Of a stretch of 64,000 nucleotides of DNA, positions 14,280 to 22,382 are shown one piece after another. Below the pieces are notes generated by a model. That model worked only from the letters and a program-made list of their open reading frames with translations, was not told the DNA's origin and searched no databases. The stretch is from positions 372,001 through 436,000 of the forward strand of contig NZ_JABBFQ010000003.1 in NCBI RefSeq assembly GCF_018494055.1, written 5' to 3'. Within the stretch, counting starts at the first letter, position 1. The number at the start of each line of letters is the position of its first letter. The stretch is from Rosenbergiella epipactidis (GTDB lineage: Bacteria > Pseudomonadota > Gammaproteobacteria > Enterobacterales > Enterobacteriaceae). A program made the position numbers and the translations under genes.

Positions 14280-16718
14280 TTACTCTCCCTCTTTTTCAAT
14301 CGGGCACCCGTAAGCCCGTGGCATAAATTCCTCAGCTAATTCGTTAAACGAAACGTTTGTTTGAGTCTTTCCTTTGACTAAGCGCGTCTTATATTCGGCG
14401 CGATATTCTTTAGCTGCTGACTTAATGCCTCGTGAAAACTTATTTACTGATAGCGGCTTGCCTAAGCCGTGATAATCCATAAATGCTAGGTAAAGGTGAT
14501 AGAGGTAGGTTCTAGGCTCTGATTGTCCAGCCCATGTTCCACCGCCCATCATTAGCCCTGTAGGCTCATTGAGGAAATAAAGTGCGGCGCATAAGTCGAT
14601 AACGGGGTCAGTGCCTCGCTTCACCTCTAACGCCTCTTGGGATTCTCTTTGCTTAATCAGTAGCTGCTTCGCCTTATTCTGGTTGGCAAACAGTGTTAAG
14701 AGATGGCGAATAACTACAGGTATCTCTCGGCGGATCTTAATCGTTAAGTCTGGGTCTTTATCTGCGTCTGATACCGGAACGTTAAACGGGAATATCACCC
14801 GCCGTCTGGCAATGCCTCCGTTGCGCTCAGTAAAGGTCATCGGGTCGTTATTGGTCGCTAGTACAACGGCATTAATAACAGTTGAGAACTGCTTCTCATA
14901 TTTTCCGTCAATCTCTACCGCATCACCGCCTGTAATGGCTTTTATTCCTGCGCCTTCTCCAACGTACTTCGTTTGGTCTGGCATAAGTATCAGGCTCTTT
15001 CCTACTAACTGCGCTCGGCCTCGTGGGGTGTCCAGTGTCATCATTCCACCGCTTGCCGTGTTATGCTCTCCCGCCAGTGTCGAGGCAATGCTGCTAAAGA
15101 CTGATTTTCCGCTGCCACCTTCGCCTGTCACCTCAAGGAATAACTGCCAATCGTAGCGATTAGCTAGAACCATAAACAAGGCGGCTTTAATGCGCTCTGC
15201 TTTGCGATCATCGCCAGCGGTCGCATGATCTAGCCATTTGGTAAAGTTCGGCGCGTGGCTTGCGAGGGATTCGTTTTGCTCTGGATCTGTGTAGGTGATG
15301 CCGTTGTGATTCATTAGCCAGTTACGCGGGTTATGACTACTGAATTGCTGAGTTTTAAGGTCATAAACGCCATTGTCGAACCCAATCAGGTCATTTCTTG
15401 GCTCACCAATCGCATCAAGCTGTAATTTCATGGTAGCAACTACGGACTTGATACCCTTTTCTGTATAGTCAGCCTCATATTCTTCGAATATTCGCACCAT
15501 TGCGCGTTCTATTTCACTGTCTGGCAGCTTCTTCCATGCGCCTGATTGGTACTGATAGACGGCCTGACTCTCAGGATTAACCGCTAGGTCATCCCATTGC
15601 TGAGAAAGTAATCGTGCTTTCTGGTTTGCTGGCATCCGTGTAATGTCGCCACTGCTTTTGCGCTTATTCTCTTTGCCACCGTCAATCACCTGTAGCGTTG
15701 CTGTCATGCCATCCCCTTGCGGTTGGTACAATCCATCATTAAATGCGCGTGTCGCCTCTTCTAGGCCGTACTGTTGGCGGTAGTCATCCCAATCTGCCTT
15801 ATGGTCGCCCTGTGGTAGGGTGAGCCATCCAGAAACCGCCTGAGCCGCTTTAATCGCTGCTAACTCTCCTGTATTCGGTTCGTCATCGTGGCAATCGTTA
15901 TCGGCGGCGATGATGATTTGAGCGTGGGGATATTTGGAGCGCATCACCTCGGCTACGGGTGTAAGGTTCCATGCGTCAATCGCTGCCACCGCTAAGGCTT
16001 CTGGACGCATCAGATTAACGCTCAGTGCTGTAGCGTAACCTTCGGCTAGGATTATCGTCTGAACGTTATCAGGCGCGTTGACGGCGTGATATGATCCTTG
16101 CTTTGCTGAACCTGATACCAGCTTCTTACTGCCTAGCTCTGAGATAGTCTGTGCTGCGACAATATTCGCATCGCCATCAGTCAGGGGCAGTAAAATAGAT
16201 CCATCGGGTAAAAGCTGGCACTTGATGTCATTTAAGCCCTTGGCTATCAGGTACTCACTTTCTCCCGTGGTGGACTTAGCTGATAGAACACTGTAATTGC
16301 GGGTGAATTGCTCTTTGCGCTCGGCTTTCTCCAGCTCCTCACGCTTGCGCCGTTCCTCGGCTTGTTTGGTGCGCTTGGCAGTGAGTTCACCCCGTCTTTT
16401 CTGGTCGGCGATAGGGTTTTATTCTGTCGTCCGGTAATCAATATTCAACACATCAGCAACCATCTTGGCGGCTTCGGTCGTGTCGCAGTTGTTCACCTTC
16501 TTAATCAGGTCTAAGCCATCGCCAGCCCCGCAGTGATTGCAGATATGACTGCCTTTTCCCTTATCATCGAATCGAAAGCGGTCAGTGCCTCCGCAATGGG
16601 GGCAAGGCGCGTGATTTCTTGGGCTATCAGGAACGTCAATGCTTAGGCTCTGCAAAATGTAAGGCCAGTTGCCCGCCGCTTCGCTGGTCACTTGGTTTAT
16701 TAGGTCGATATTACGCAT
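14280..16718 (-). pseudogene. P4-alpha-type primase-helicase with in-frame stop
   Basis: One reading frame of 813 codons encodes the whole protein. It opens with a zinc-ribbon primase domain (CPHCGGTDRFRF, CNHCGAG), followed by a Toprim domain (IILAEGYATA and AADNDCHDD). An SF3 helicase follows with Walker A GEGGSGKS. A TAA at 16421-16419, after NIDYRTTE, interrupts the frame; the sequence continues perfectly with NPIADQKRRGEL. The products would be a 99-aa zinc domain and, from an ATG at 16010, a 576-aa helicase fragment. That fragment lacks the first Toprim motif with its catalytic Glu. Without readthrough, primase activity should be lost. Confidence 0.8.
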
Positions 16719-16726
16719 TGCTCCCC

Positions 16727-17323
16727 CTAGTGCTTCACTGTGTCGGCTGGCATACCTTCGGCATTCAGCGTTTCAATAAATCCATCGTGTAGGACTGTCA
16801 GCCCATCAAGCCCCCACTCAGACAGGCACAACGCCCCGTCTTTCACCTCAACAAACATTTGATACATCTGTACGGCTGCCGCGCATGGGTTATCTCTGTA
16901 CATCTCGCAAGCGATAGACTCGATATTGTTAGCCAGTGCCAATCGTTCCGGCGCAGGGTAGATGCTCATGCCTCCATATTCGCCGATATACATCACCGCT
17001 TGGCCTTTGCTACCGTCTTCCTCGGTAACTTCAACGGTGCCGTTCTTGGCTAACTGGTCGTGAATAAACAAGGTGGCCACAATCCAGCGATAAATAACCA
17101 TGTTCTGTTCATCAGTAGGGATGAAGTAACCTAGTGACTGGCCTTCGTAAATCGCTGCGGTGACTCTTAGCCCGTTGTACAGGTCATAGTCATAGCCACC
17201 CGCATCTAGCGACTTGATAGCGGTCTTGTAGCCGATTAGCTTTTGATGTTGGTAGTTGCCTGACTCATTACGCTGCATAAAGTTAATGCCGTCAGGGGTG
17301 GCCTCGATAACTTGGGTTTTCAT
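16727..17323 (-). CDS. Hypothetical satellite protein, 198 aa
   Basis: It starts MKTQVIEATPDGINFMQ, with no signal peptide. A hydrophobic helix-like NMVIYRWIVATLFIHDQL lies near residues 73-90. It sits immediately upstream of the primase gene and its start overlaps the preceding stop (ATGA), so it belongs to the replication operon. I do not recognise the family. Confidence 0.65.
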   Translation of the reverse strand: MKTQVIEATPDGINFMQRNESGNYQHQKLIGYKTAIKSLDAGGYDYDLYNGLRVTAAIYEGQSLGYFIPTDEQNMVIYRWIVATLFIHDQLAKNGTVEVTEEDGSKGQAVMYIGEYGGMSIYPAPERLALANNIESIACEMYRDNPCAAAVQMYQMFVEVKDGALCLSEWGLDGLTVLHDGFIETLNAEGMPADTVKH

Positions 17324-17526
17324 GGTTGAGCCTCCGCATGGTCTGGATTTTCGAGCACTAATAGCAGTGGCTCGGCGGCGTCCATTGCCTCCGGTACGCC
17401 ATCCAGTAAGGTGATAATTGCCGCAATCTTGTTGGCTTCTTCTGTGTCCTTACAGAGTTCTAACCACATTGATAAAACAGTTTGAGCCTGTTCAACTTGG
17501 CGCGCTGCGTCTGGTAATGTTTTCAT
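17320..17526 (-). CDS. Small hypothetical protein, 68 aa
   Basis: The start at MKTLPDAARQVEQ is chosen because its ATG overlaps the previous stop (TAATG). The predicted protein is helical and acidic (LLLVLENPDHAEAQP at the end). It is part of a chain of small coupled genes. No family recognised. Confidence 0.6.
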   Translation of the reverse strand: MKTLPDAARQVEQAQTVLSMWLELCKDTEEANKIAAIITLLDGVPEAMDAAEPLLLVLENPDHAEAQP

Positions 17527-17720
17527 TAGCCGCGCTCCTTCTCTGCCTGTTCTTCGATAAGCCACGCCGCGACATTGCCTGATAAGCGTCTTACCAGTGT
17601 CGCCATTGCAGAAACCTCACTTTCAGCCATGCGATGTGGGTAGTCCTCCCACATCCTGCAGACGATTTCCTCTTGATGCGCCATTTCTGCGACTTGCTCT
17701 AGGGTATGGTCACGGCTCAT
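17526..17720 (-). CDS. Small hypothetical protein, 64 aa
   Basis: The ATG at MSRDHTLEQVAEM has a GGAG ribosome site 8 bp away, inside the end of the preceding gene. A GTG three codons upstream is less likely. The protein is helical. Both ends overlap neighbouring genes (ATGA before, TAATG after). No family recognised. Confidence 0.6.
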   Translation of the reverse strand: MSRDHTLEQVAEMAHQEEIVCRMWEDYPHRMAESEVSAMATLVRRLSGNVAAWLIEEQAEKERG

Positions 17721-17893
17721 TTGCAGCACTCCAACGTTTTAGCGGCGATAGACTCCGCAAGGTTCATCGATTCAAGCTGTAACTCGGTTTCTTCATCGCT
17801 TGCGGTCAGATACATGGCGGCAGCTAGGAGTTTTTGGATTTTGCCTAAGGCATCAATTGCTTTGATACCTTGACCAATAGTGGTTTCACTCAT
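17717..17893 (-). CDS. Small hypothetical protein, 58 aa
   Basis: It reads MSETTIGQGIKAIDALGKIQ and ends AAKTLECCK. The start overlaps the stop of the ORF6N gene (TAATG) and the stop overlaps the next start (ATGA), which strongly supports translation. The protein is helical and of unknown family. Confidence 0.6.
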   Translation of the reverse strand: MSETTIGQGIKAIDALGKIQKLLAAAMYLTASDEETELQLESMNLAESIAAKTLECCK

Positions 17894-18588
17894 TACTTAA
17901 AGGCTCCTAGCTCTGGAATGGTTAGCTGAACTAATGCGGTAATACGATCGATAGCGGGGCGGATGACTTTTAACTCACGCTTGCGCTGCGTCATTTCTGC
18001 GCTGCCATGTTTGCCGTGTCGCCACTTAGATTTATGCTCGGCTGCTGCGAGTAGGTTCTGCGCTTCGCTCAGGGGCATAGCTTCCAATTCTTCAAGGCTT
18101 GGAATGAGGACGGGGCGAATATCCGAGAAATGCGGGTTAGGGCGAAAGTAAGCCTCTACCAGTTGCTCCTGAATCTGCCATGACAGTTCATCAGTGAATG
18201 GCTTAACCAGTAGCAGGTAGCCCATTTCAGTAATGACAATCCCGCTTTTGGTATGCTTCGGGAAAAGTTCGTCAATCAACTGCCGACGTTTAACGTCGTT
18301 GGTTACTTTTTCTCCTAACTGAGTGCGTTTAACGTCGTCAGTTGATGAATTGCCTGACTGAGTACGCTTAACGTGCCCAGTGATTTTTAATTCATCATGT
18401 ATCTGGTCAGCATTAAGTGAAAAGTAGTGCTTCCCCTCAGTGAAGCGTTCACGGTTGCGACGAAATGCTGCGGAGGCTGTACCGTTAGGGCGTTGGTGCG
18501 CTTGGTCAACCATTGCGAAGTTCACAACACGCTGGCCTTTGTATTCCACTAGCGGCAAGTTTTGATTACTCAGAGTAATGGCGTTCAT
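17893..18588 (-). CDS. ORF6N/KilA-type phage regulatory protein with internal repeats
   Basis: The N-terminal domain (GQRVVNFAMVDQAHQRPNGT, AAFRRNRERFTEGKHYF) matches the ORF6N/AntA-like DNA-binding domain of phage antirepressors. After it come three 13-residue units, VKRTQSGNSSTDD, VKRTQLGEKVTND and VKRRQLIDELFPK. They are encoded by 22-bp near-identical words at 39-bp period (18279, 18318, 18357). The C-terminal half is helical. A regulatory role in the satellite early operon is likely. The repeat number may vary between relatives. Confidence 0.7.
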   Translation of the reverse strand: MNAITLSNQNLPLVEYKGQRVVNFAMVDQAHQRPNGTASAAFRRNRERFTEGKHYFSLNADQIHDELKITGHVKRTQSGNSSTDDVKRTQLGEKVTNDVKRRQLIDELFPKHTKSGIVITEMGYLLLVKPFTDELSWQIQEQLVEAYFRPNPHFSDIRPVLIPSLEELEAMPLSEAQNLLAAAEHKSKWRHGKHGSAEMTQRKRELKVIRPAIDRITALVQLTIPELGAFK

Positions 18589-18764
18589 GCTCGCACCTCC
18601 TTAGTTTTGGCAATGCGAACCTGAGTTAACCCTTCCTGTTGGGCTTGCTTCATGGCGTGGGCGGTGGCGTATCGAATATCGCTTGAGAAGACTTGATAAT
18701 TTATTGCCACGATAGAACCGCGCTTATTGGTCGCGTGTCCGGTCACATTGAAGTAATCACGCAT
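18585..18764 (-). CDS. Small hypothetical protein, 59 aa
   Basis: The ATG at MRDYFNVTGHATNKRGS is preferred over one five codons upstream because GAGGGGG is 7 bp before it. The start overlaps the previous gene and the stop overlaps the next start (ATGA). The N-terminal half looks like beta strands and the C-terminal half is helical. No family recognised. Confidence 0.6.
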   Translation of the reverse strand: MRDYFNVTGHATNKRGSIVAINYQVFSSDIRYATAHAMKQAQQEGLTQVRIAKTKEVRA

Positions 18765-18966
18765 GATTTGCCCCCTCAAGCTCGCAGCCGTCCAGTAAGT
18801 GATAAAGGTCGGTTACTGCAAGGCGCATAAGGTCATTCAATGCGGTCAGGGTGCGCTTCTGGTTCGGGCAGTCTTGAGCAATCACGCCATCAATGACGTT
18901 AAGCACTTCAAGTATTGTTTCGGCCTTCTCTGCGAGGTCACAGGGCGATTGGTAAACTCTAAGCAT
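18757..18966 (-). CDS. Small hypothetical protein, 69 aa
   Basis: The start MLRVYQSPCDLAEKAE overlaps the stop of the Icd-like gene (ATGCTTAG), so upstream in-frame starts are rejected. The protein is helical and has three Cys. It is coupled to both neighbours. No family recognised. Confidence 0.6.
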   Translation of the reverse strand: MLRVYQSPCDLAEKAETILEVLNVIDGVIAQDCPNQKRTLTALNDLMRLAVTDLYHLLDGCELEGANHA

Positions 18967-19903
18967 GAGCCACCGCCTGATTAATGCGTCCGGCAAAGAA
19001 GCAAACGTGTTCTTTGACCAGAGATAAACGGGCTTCGCGCTCAGTAGGTGCGGCAATATGGTGAAGTGTTGCTTTGATTGTCGGGCAATCACGGCGAATA
19101 GCGGCGATAATCCAGATAAATGATTGTTGCTCGTTACCTGTTTTTAGGTTGAGCGAGTGCCGCCCTTGTGCGGGTGTGGTATTCTCTTGCATAGCTTCCT
19201 CGTTACTGTTGATAACGGTGGTTGTTAGATGCCCTGTTAGCGTTGGCGCGCTTCGGGGCATTGCTGTTTTTAAATCTCGATATTGCTTTAAATAAAAATG
19301 GTAGTTACCATTTGAGTTACCATTATAATACTGGTAACTACCAATGCAAGATGAAAAAGAAAAAAAAGCGTTTGACCGTAAAGGAAGCACAATGAAGCAC
19401 ATTCGCTTCGAGGACTCGCTTTTAGAGGATATAAACGCTGTTGCTGGAAAAGGTAATTTCAGTTCATGGGTTAAAGATTCCTGCCGTGATAGATTACGCA
19501 GGGAAAAGAAAGAACCAAAGGGCTGATAACTATTGGCTGTAGTCGAAAGGGTGGCCTTTGAAATGCTATCCTTTTTTTTGCCTACTTTCTGACCGAAGCA
19601 CTTTTTAGTGCTTTGCTTTTTAATATCCTGAGATTTCAGGACATCTCCGGTAAACTCACCGTAAAGATCCCAATTTCGGTACTGTTTAGATGCCTTAATT
19701 ACGGATATGTAAGACTCGAACATCGGACGAACTTTTGACCGATGCTCGGAACCGCCGCACTGAGCCGATTCTTTGGCTGAGTGACTATCTCCAAAATGTT
19801 TTGGATATTGTCGGCATGGAGTACATCCCTGTGATTGAGGAATGTTAAATATTCCTACCAGTAAAGTGAATTTACTCTGGAGGGCTGAGTTATTCGGCAT
19901 CAT
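18959..19903 (-). CDS. Ash/Icd-like protein (P4-type cell-division inhibitor region)
   Basis: The C-terminal part (FIWIIAAIRRDCPTIKATLH, TEREARLSLVKEHVCFFAGR) matches the Icd-like proteins of P4-type elements, which are linked to host division inhibition. The long N-terminal part (SQGCTP, KVRPMFESYISVIKASKQYR) resembles Ash-type sequences of the same elements. The 314-aa ORF has a strong GGAGGTG ribosome site and an ATGA overlap with the preceding stop. A second start at 19192 (MQENTTPAQG, after GAGGAAGCT) would give a 77-aa Icd-like protein. A plus-strand gene lies antisense within it at 19392-19526, so the middle of this ORF may not be conserved protein. Confidence 0.5.
   Translation of the reverse strand: MMPNNSALQSKFTLLVGIFNIPQSQGCTPCRQYPKHFGDSHSAKESAQCGGSEHRSKVRPMFESYISVIKASKQYRNWDLYGEFTGDVLKSQDIKKQSTKKCFGQKVGKKKDSISKATLSTTANSYQPFGSFFSLRNLSRQESLTHELKLPFPATAFISSKSESSKRMCFIVLPLRSNAFFSFSSCIGSYQYYNGNSNGNYHFYLKQYRDLKTAMPRSAPTLTGHLTTTVINSNEEAMQENTTPAQGRHSLNLKTGNEQQSFIWIIAAIRRDCPTIKATLHHIAAPTEREARLSLVKEHVCFFAGRINQAVAHA
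19299..19343. promoter_or_regulatory. Operator/promoter with 12-bp inverted repeat
   Basis: TGGTAGTTACCA (19299-19310) and its exact reverse complement TGGTAACTACCA (19332-19343) flank a perfect -10 box TATAAT (19324-19329). A further TTACCA half-site lies between them. The arrangement fits a repressed plus-strand promoter for the small gene at 19392. Transcription would begin near 19336, too close to the ATG at 19344 for normal initiation there. Confidence 0.6.
19392..19526 (+). CDS. Small YlcI/YnfO-like protein
   Basis: The protein MKHIRFEDSLLEDINAVAGK followed by GNFSSWVKDSCRDRLRRE resembles the short YlcI/YnfO family of lambdoid and P4-like elements, perhaps ribbon-helix-helix regulators. 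The ATG at 19392 has AAGGAAG 5 bp upstream. An in-frame ATG at 19344 adds 16 residues (MQDEKEKKAFDRKGST), which also look family-like, but it has no ribosome site and abuts the operator. It is the only plus-strand gene in this part and may autoregulate through the inverted repeats upstream. Confidence 0.55.
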   Translation: MKHIRFEDSLLEDINAVAGKGNFSSWVKDSCRDRLRREKKEPKG

Positions 19904-20388
19904 GCCAGCACCTCCACTTTCAAGCTGCCAGCGGTGTAGCCTTGAACACGAATACCATCAACACGGTGACGTTTCTTAGTTAAGAATCGAACATGGTCAG
20001 CATAAACAAAGAGCCATTTACCATCGACTGCTAGGCGTTTAAAGCCCCTCATCTCTTTATTCGATAGCTGGACAACAGGGCTACAAGCCTTATCGCAAGC
20101 GGCATCTGCTGCGACAACCCCCTTATCATTGCCCGTTACTCGGTAAAGCCAGTATCTAGCATCGCTGCCAGTAATCTTGCGAGTGCGAACCGGAATATAG
20201 CCAGCCTGTTTCATCGCATTACTGAATAGAGCGTCATTAGCGTAGTACGCTCGGCGAACCTCTTTAGCTACTGAAACTGCAAAGGTGCGTTTAGTTGGGT
20301 GCTCCTTCCACTTGTCCACGAACGACAAAGGCAAGCCGTTTACGTCAGGCTCATTAATGACTGTGCCATCGGGCAGATTAAACATCAT
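19900..20388 (-). CDS. Hypothetical satellite protein, 162 aa
   Basis: The sequence has no signal peptide. Features are a basic C-terminal half (RFLTKKRHRVDGIRVQG) and CDKACSP near the middle. AGAGGTG precedes two adjacent ATG codons. The start overlaps the DUF4222 gene and the stop overlaps the Ash/Icd-like gene (ATGA). No family recognised. Confidence 0.65.
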   Translation of the reverse strand: MMFNLPDGTVINEPDVNGLPLSFVDKWKEHPTKRTFAVSVAKEVRRAYYANDALFSNAMKQAGYIPVRTRKITGSDARYWLYRVTGNDKGVVAADAACDKACSPVVQLSNKEMRGFKRLAVDGKWLFVYADHVRFLTKKRHRVDGIRVQGYTAGSLKVEVLA

Positions 20389-20545
20389 CTTTCACCTCTA
20401 CATAATCAGCTTTGAATCGTTCTAGCGGCTGCTGGCAAGGGTGCGGATAACCTTCACGCATGAATACGACACAGCCGTTGCTCATACCTAATGGCGTGAC
20501 AATATGCCCGTGGGAGTCCTTAAAGCGGCGTTTCTTCTTATCCAT
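20378..20545 (-). CDS. DUF4222 family protein
   Basis: This 55-aa protein (MDKKKRRFKDSHGHIVTPLG, then VVFMREGYPHPCQQPLERFK) matches the short DUF4222 family of phages, marked by the REGYxHxCxxPL block. A second family member occurs in the phage at 31508. The start overlaps the AntA gene end by 8 bp. Function is unknown. Confidence 0.7.
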   Translation of the reverse strand: MDKKKRRFKDSHGHIVTPLGMSNGCVVFMREGYPHPCQQPLERFKADYVEVKDDV

Positions 20546-21398
20546 GACCCACCCCTAGGCGTTTAGATAACCAACGTTGAGAAAGGCGCGATAACTCTGC
20601 TTTGCGTCCGTAGTAATCCATCCCCATATCAATGAGCGTGATATTGGTGCTTTCCAGATAGGCCAAGTGTTCAAGCTGGTCAGTGGTCATATAATCACGC
20701 GCTTTTTCTTTCGGGTGTCCGTTCGACAAAGCCCATTGATTAGCGGTCAGGCCACCTAAAGCAATGCGGGTAATCATGTTGCTCTCATTACTGTAATGAC
20801 GGGGTAGGGTTGCTTTGCCATGCTCTGCGCGTGATAAGTCGAGGGCTTCACACATCGGCTTAAAGTTGCTGGCGGCTTTGATTCTGGCCTTCAAGTGTTG
20901 GCGATAGTTAGCCGCGATAGCTGGCGCGGTGCGTGATAATGCTTCTTCACATTGGATAAAGTATTTGCGGACGGCTCGGCCTTGCTCGGTGCGCTCAACC
21001 ATTGCCAGTTCTTTAGCCATGTTGATTGTTAGGCCATAGTCTTTGCTGCGCCGATCACCTCCGCGCTTTGTAACCCAACCACCGCCAGAGTGGTTAAAAT
21101 CTGTACTTTGGTTCCTGAATTCTGAGGAATCAAAAATCACAAAGTCGTCACCTAGTACAAACTCGAATTCCTCAATGCGTCCTTTAATCCATGTTGAAAA
21201 GTCATTGCCTACGCCTAATGCTGCGTGAAGTGCTTTCGCGCTCACAATATTGGAATCACGCCCACCGATTTGACCGGAAATAACAGGTATCAGGTCGCTA
21301 AATACACTTTGAGGCTCGCCGTTAAGCTCTGGCTTAAATACCCCAGCAACGTGCTCAGGGCGTGGGGATACCTCGAAACTTAATTCGCTTTTTTTCAT
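20538..21398 (-). CDS. AntA/AntB-type antirepressor
   Basis: This 286-aa protein has an AntA/AntB domain (residues about 50-135): VSAKALHAALGVGNDFSTWI, then the DYGLTINMAKELAMVERTEQ core and RKYFIQCEEAL. In phages this domain lifts repression or changes regulator activity. A C-terminal helical part follows. In a satellite, it may respond to the helper or antagonise a repressor. The first ATG has a GGAG-like site upstream. Confidence 0.75.
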   Translation of the reverse strand: MKKSELSFEVSPRPEHVAGVFKPELNGEPQSVFSDLIPVISGQIGGRDSNIVSAKALHAALGVGNDFSTWIKGRIEEFEFVLGDDFVIFDSSEFRNQSTDFNHSGGGWVTKRGGDRRSKDYGLTINMAKELAMVERTEQGRAVRKYFIQCEEALSRTAPAIAANYRQHLKARIKAASNFKPMCEALDLSRAEHGKATLPRHYSNESNMITRIALGGLTANQWALSNGHPKEKARDYMTTDQLEHLAYLESTNITLIDMGMDYYGRKAELSRLSQRWLSKRLGVGHG

Positions 21399-21413
21399 TT
21401 TGGTAATCTCCGG

Positions 21414-21884
21414 TTAGTTGGCTGCTGCTTTCTCTGGGTACTGGTTAATTAAACGCTGTGCCTCGGCTTCGGTGATTGCTTCCTCTCCGCGCTGTGAACG
21501 CCAGATATTAATGAGCTTTAACGCTCGTTCTGCTGCGCTCCGGTCTGCGAGTCGGTAGCGTGTGAAGTGCGTAGAGTAGCCATGACGCGAGATATATTTC
21601 TCACTCTCTCCCACAATATCGAGGCGGTATTGGTTGCGGAGTTTCGATATATCGCTATGCAGACAGGTAGTGTAGAACTTTGTGCCTGTTCCGATTTGGT
21701 CAAAGTCGGAAACTGAACGTGCGTTTGTGTCGAGTGCGGTTAGTCCTTTTGGATTGTGAAGAATCACACTGCATGACGCTTCTACTTTCAAAGCTGGCTT
21801 GATAATCGTGGTGATAGCTGTAAAATCATCTCCGCGAATATCTGAATGAGCCATCTGTGACAAGGTGGCTTTTTTTATATCCAT
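21414..21884 (-). CDS. Hypothetical satellite regulator-like protein, 156 aa
   Basis: The central part (SRHGYSTHFTRYRLADRSAA) and the C-terminal helical part suggest a DNA-binding helical protein. It follows alpA directly, its ATG being coupled to the alpA stop. I do not recognise the family with certainty. Confidence 0.55.
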   Translation of the reverse strand: MDIKKATLSQMAHSDIRGDDFTAITTIIKPALKVEASCSVILHNPKGLTALDTNARSVSDFDQIGTGTKFYTTCLHSDISKLRNQYRLDIVGESEKYISRHGYSTHFTRYRLADRSAAERALKLINIWRSQRGEEAITEAEAQRLINQYPEKAAAN

Positions 21885-22096
21885 TAATTGACCTCCGCAG
21901 TATTACGCTCGGCGATACGGGCATCAATCCATGCATCTACTTCATCAGCGAACCAACCCAAGCGGCGCAAACCAATACGAAAGCCACGGGGAAACTCGCC
22001 AGTATTAACCATCTCCTGAAATGCGCTATCTGATTTAATGCGTAGAACCTTTTTAACTTCTGACTTGAGTAAAATAGCTCGTTCGGTGTTTTTCAT
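21884..22096 (-). CDS. alpA: AlpA family transcriptional regulator
   Basis: This 70-aa MerR/excisionase-like protein has LLKSEVKKVLRIKSDSAFQE, FPRGFRIGLRRLGW and a final DEVDAWIDARIAERN, all characteristic of AlpA. AlpA proteins activate satellite early or excision genes after helper induction. It is the first gene of the long leftward operon. Three AGTTGGTAA-type repeats lie 120-210 bp upstream. Confidence 0.9.
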   Translation of the reverse strand: MKNTERAILLKSEVKKVLRIKSDSAFQEMVNTGEFPRGFRIGLRRLGWFADEVDAWIDARIAERNTAEVN

Positions 22097-22217
22097 TATT
22101 AACTCTCTGAATAAGTTATTAACTGTTGAATACCGAATTATTAAATCATAGGAATGTGTAAGTTGCTGGCATATCAGGTTAAATTGTTGGCATGGCTAAA
22201 GTGACTATAAATTCGAT

Positions 22218-22307
22218 AGTTGGTAATGTTTTCAGAGTGATTTTTAAGTCGATTTATAATAGTTGGTAAGGTTTTAATTAACTGGCCTGATAAGTTGGTA
22301 ATGTTTG
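22218..22307 (+). promoter_or_regulatory. Three phased direct repeats upstream of alpA
   Basis: AGTTGGTAATGTTTT (22218), AGTTGGTAAGGTTTT (22261) and AGTTGGTAATGTTTG (22293) are 43 and 32 bp apart, close to four and three helical turns. They lie in the alpA control region and on one face of the DNA. Binding by AlpA or another satellite regulator is likely. Weaker GTTGGCA copies lie on both sides (about 22172 and 22325). Confidence 0.6.
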
Positions 22308-22382
22308 GGGTGGGTATCGTGGAGTGTTGGCACTATTTGTTAGGCGCGTTGTCCATCTGCGCCCATCAAGTAGGAAGGTTTC

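Noticed and set aside
14611-15156. A 181-aa plus-strand ORF inside the primase gene
   Set aside because: It is the antisense shadow of the helicase domain, with no ribosome site and no family features.
16247-16441. A separate 64-aa gene between the two primase fragments
   Set aside because: It is in another frame over the Lys/Arg/Glu-rich linker and Toprim start; the true frame reads through apart from one stop codon.
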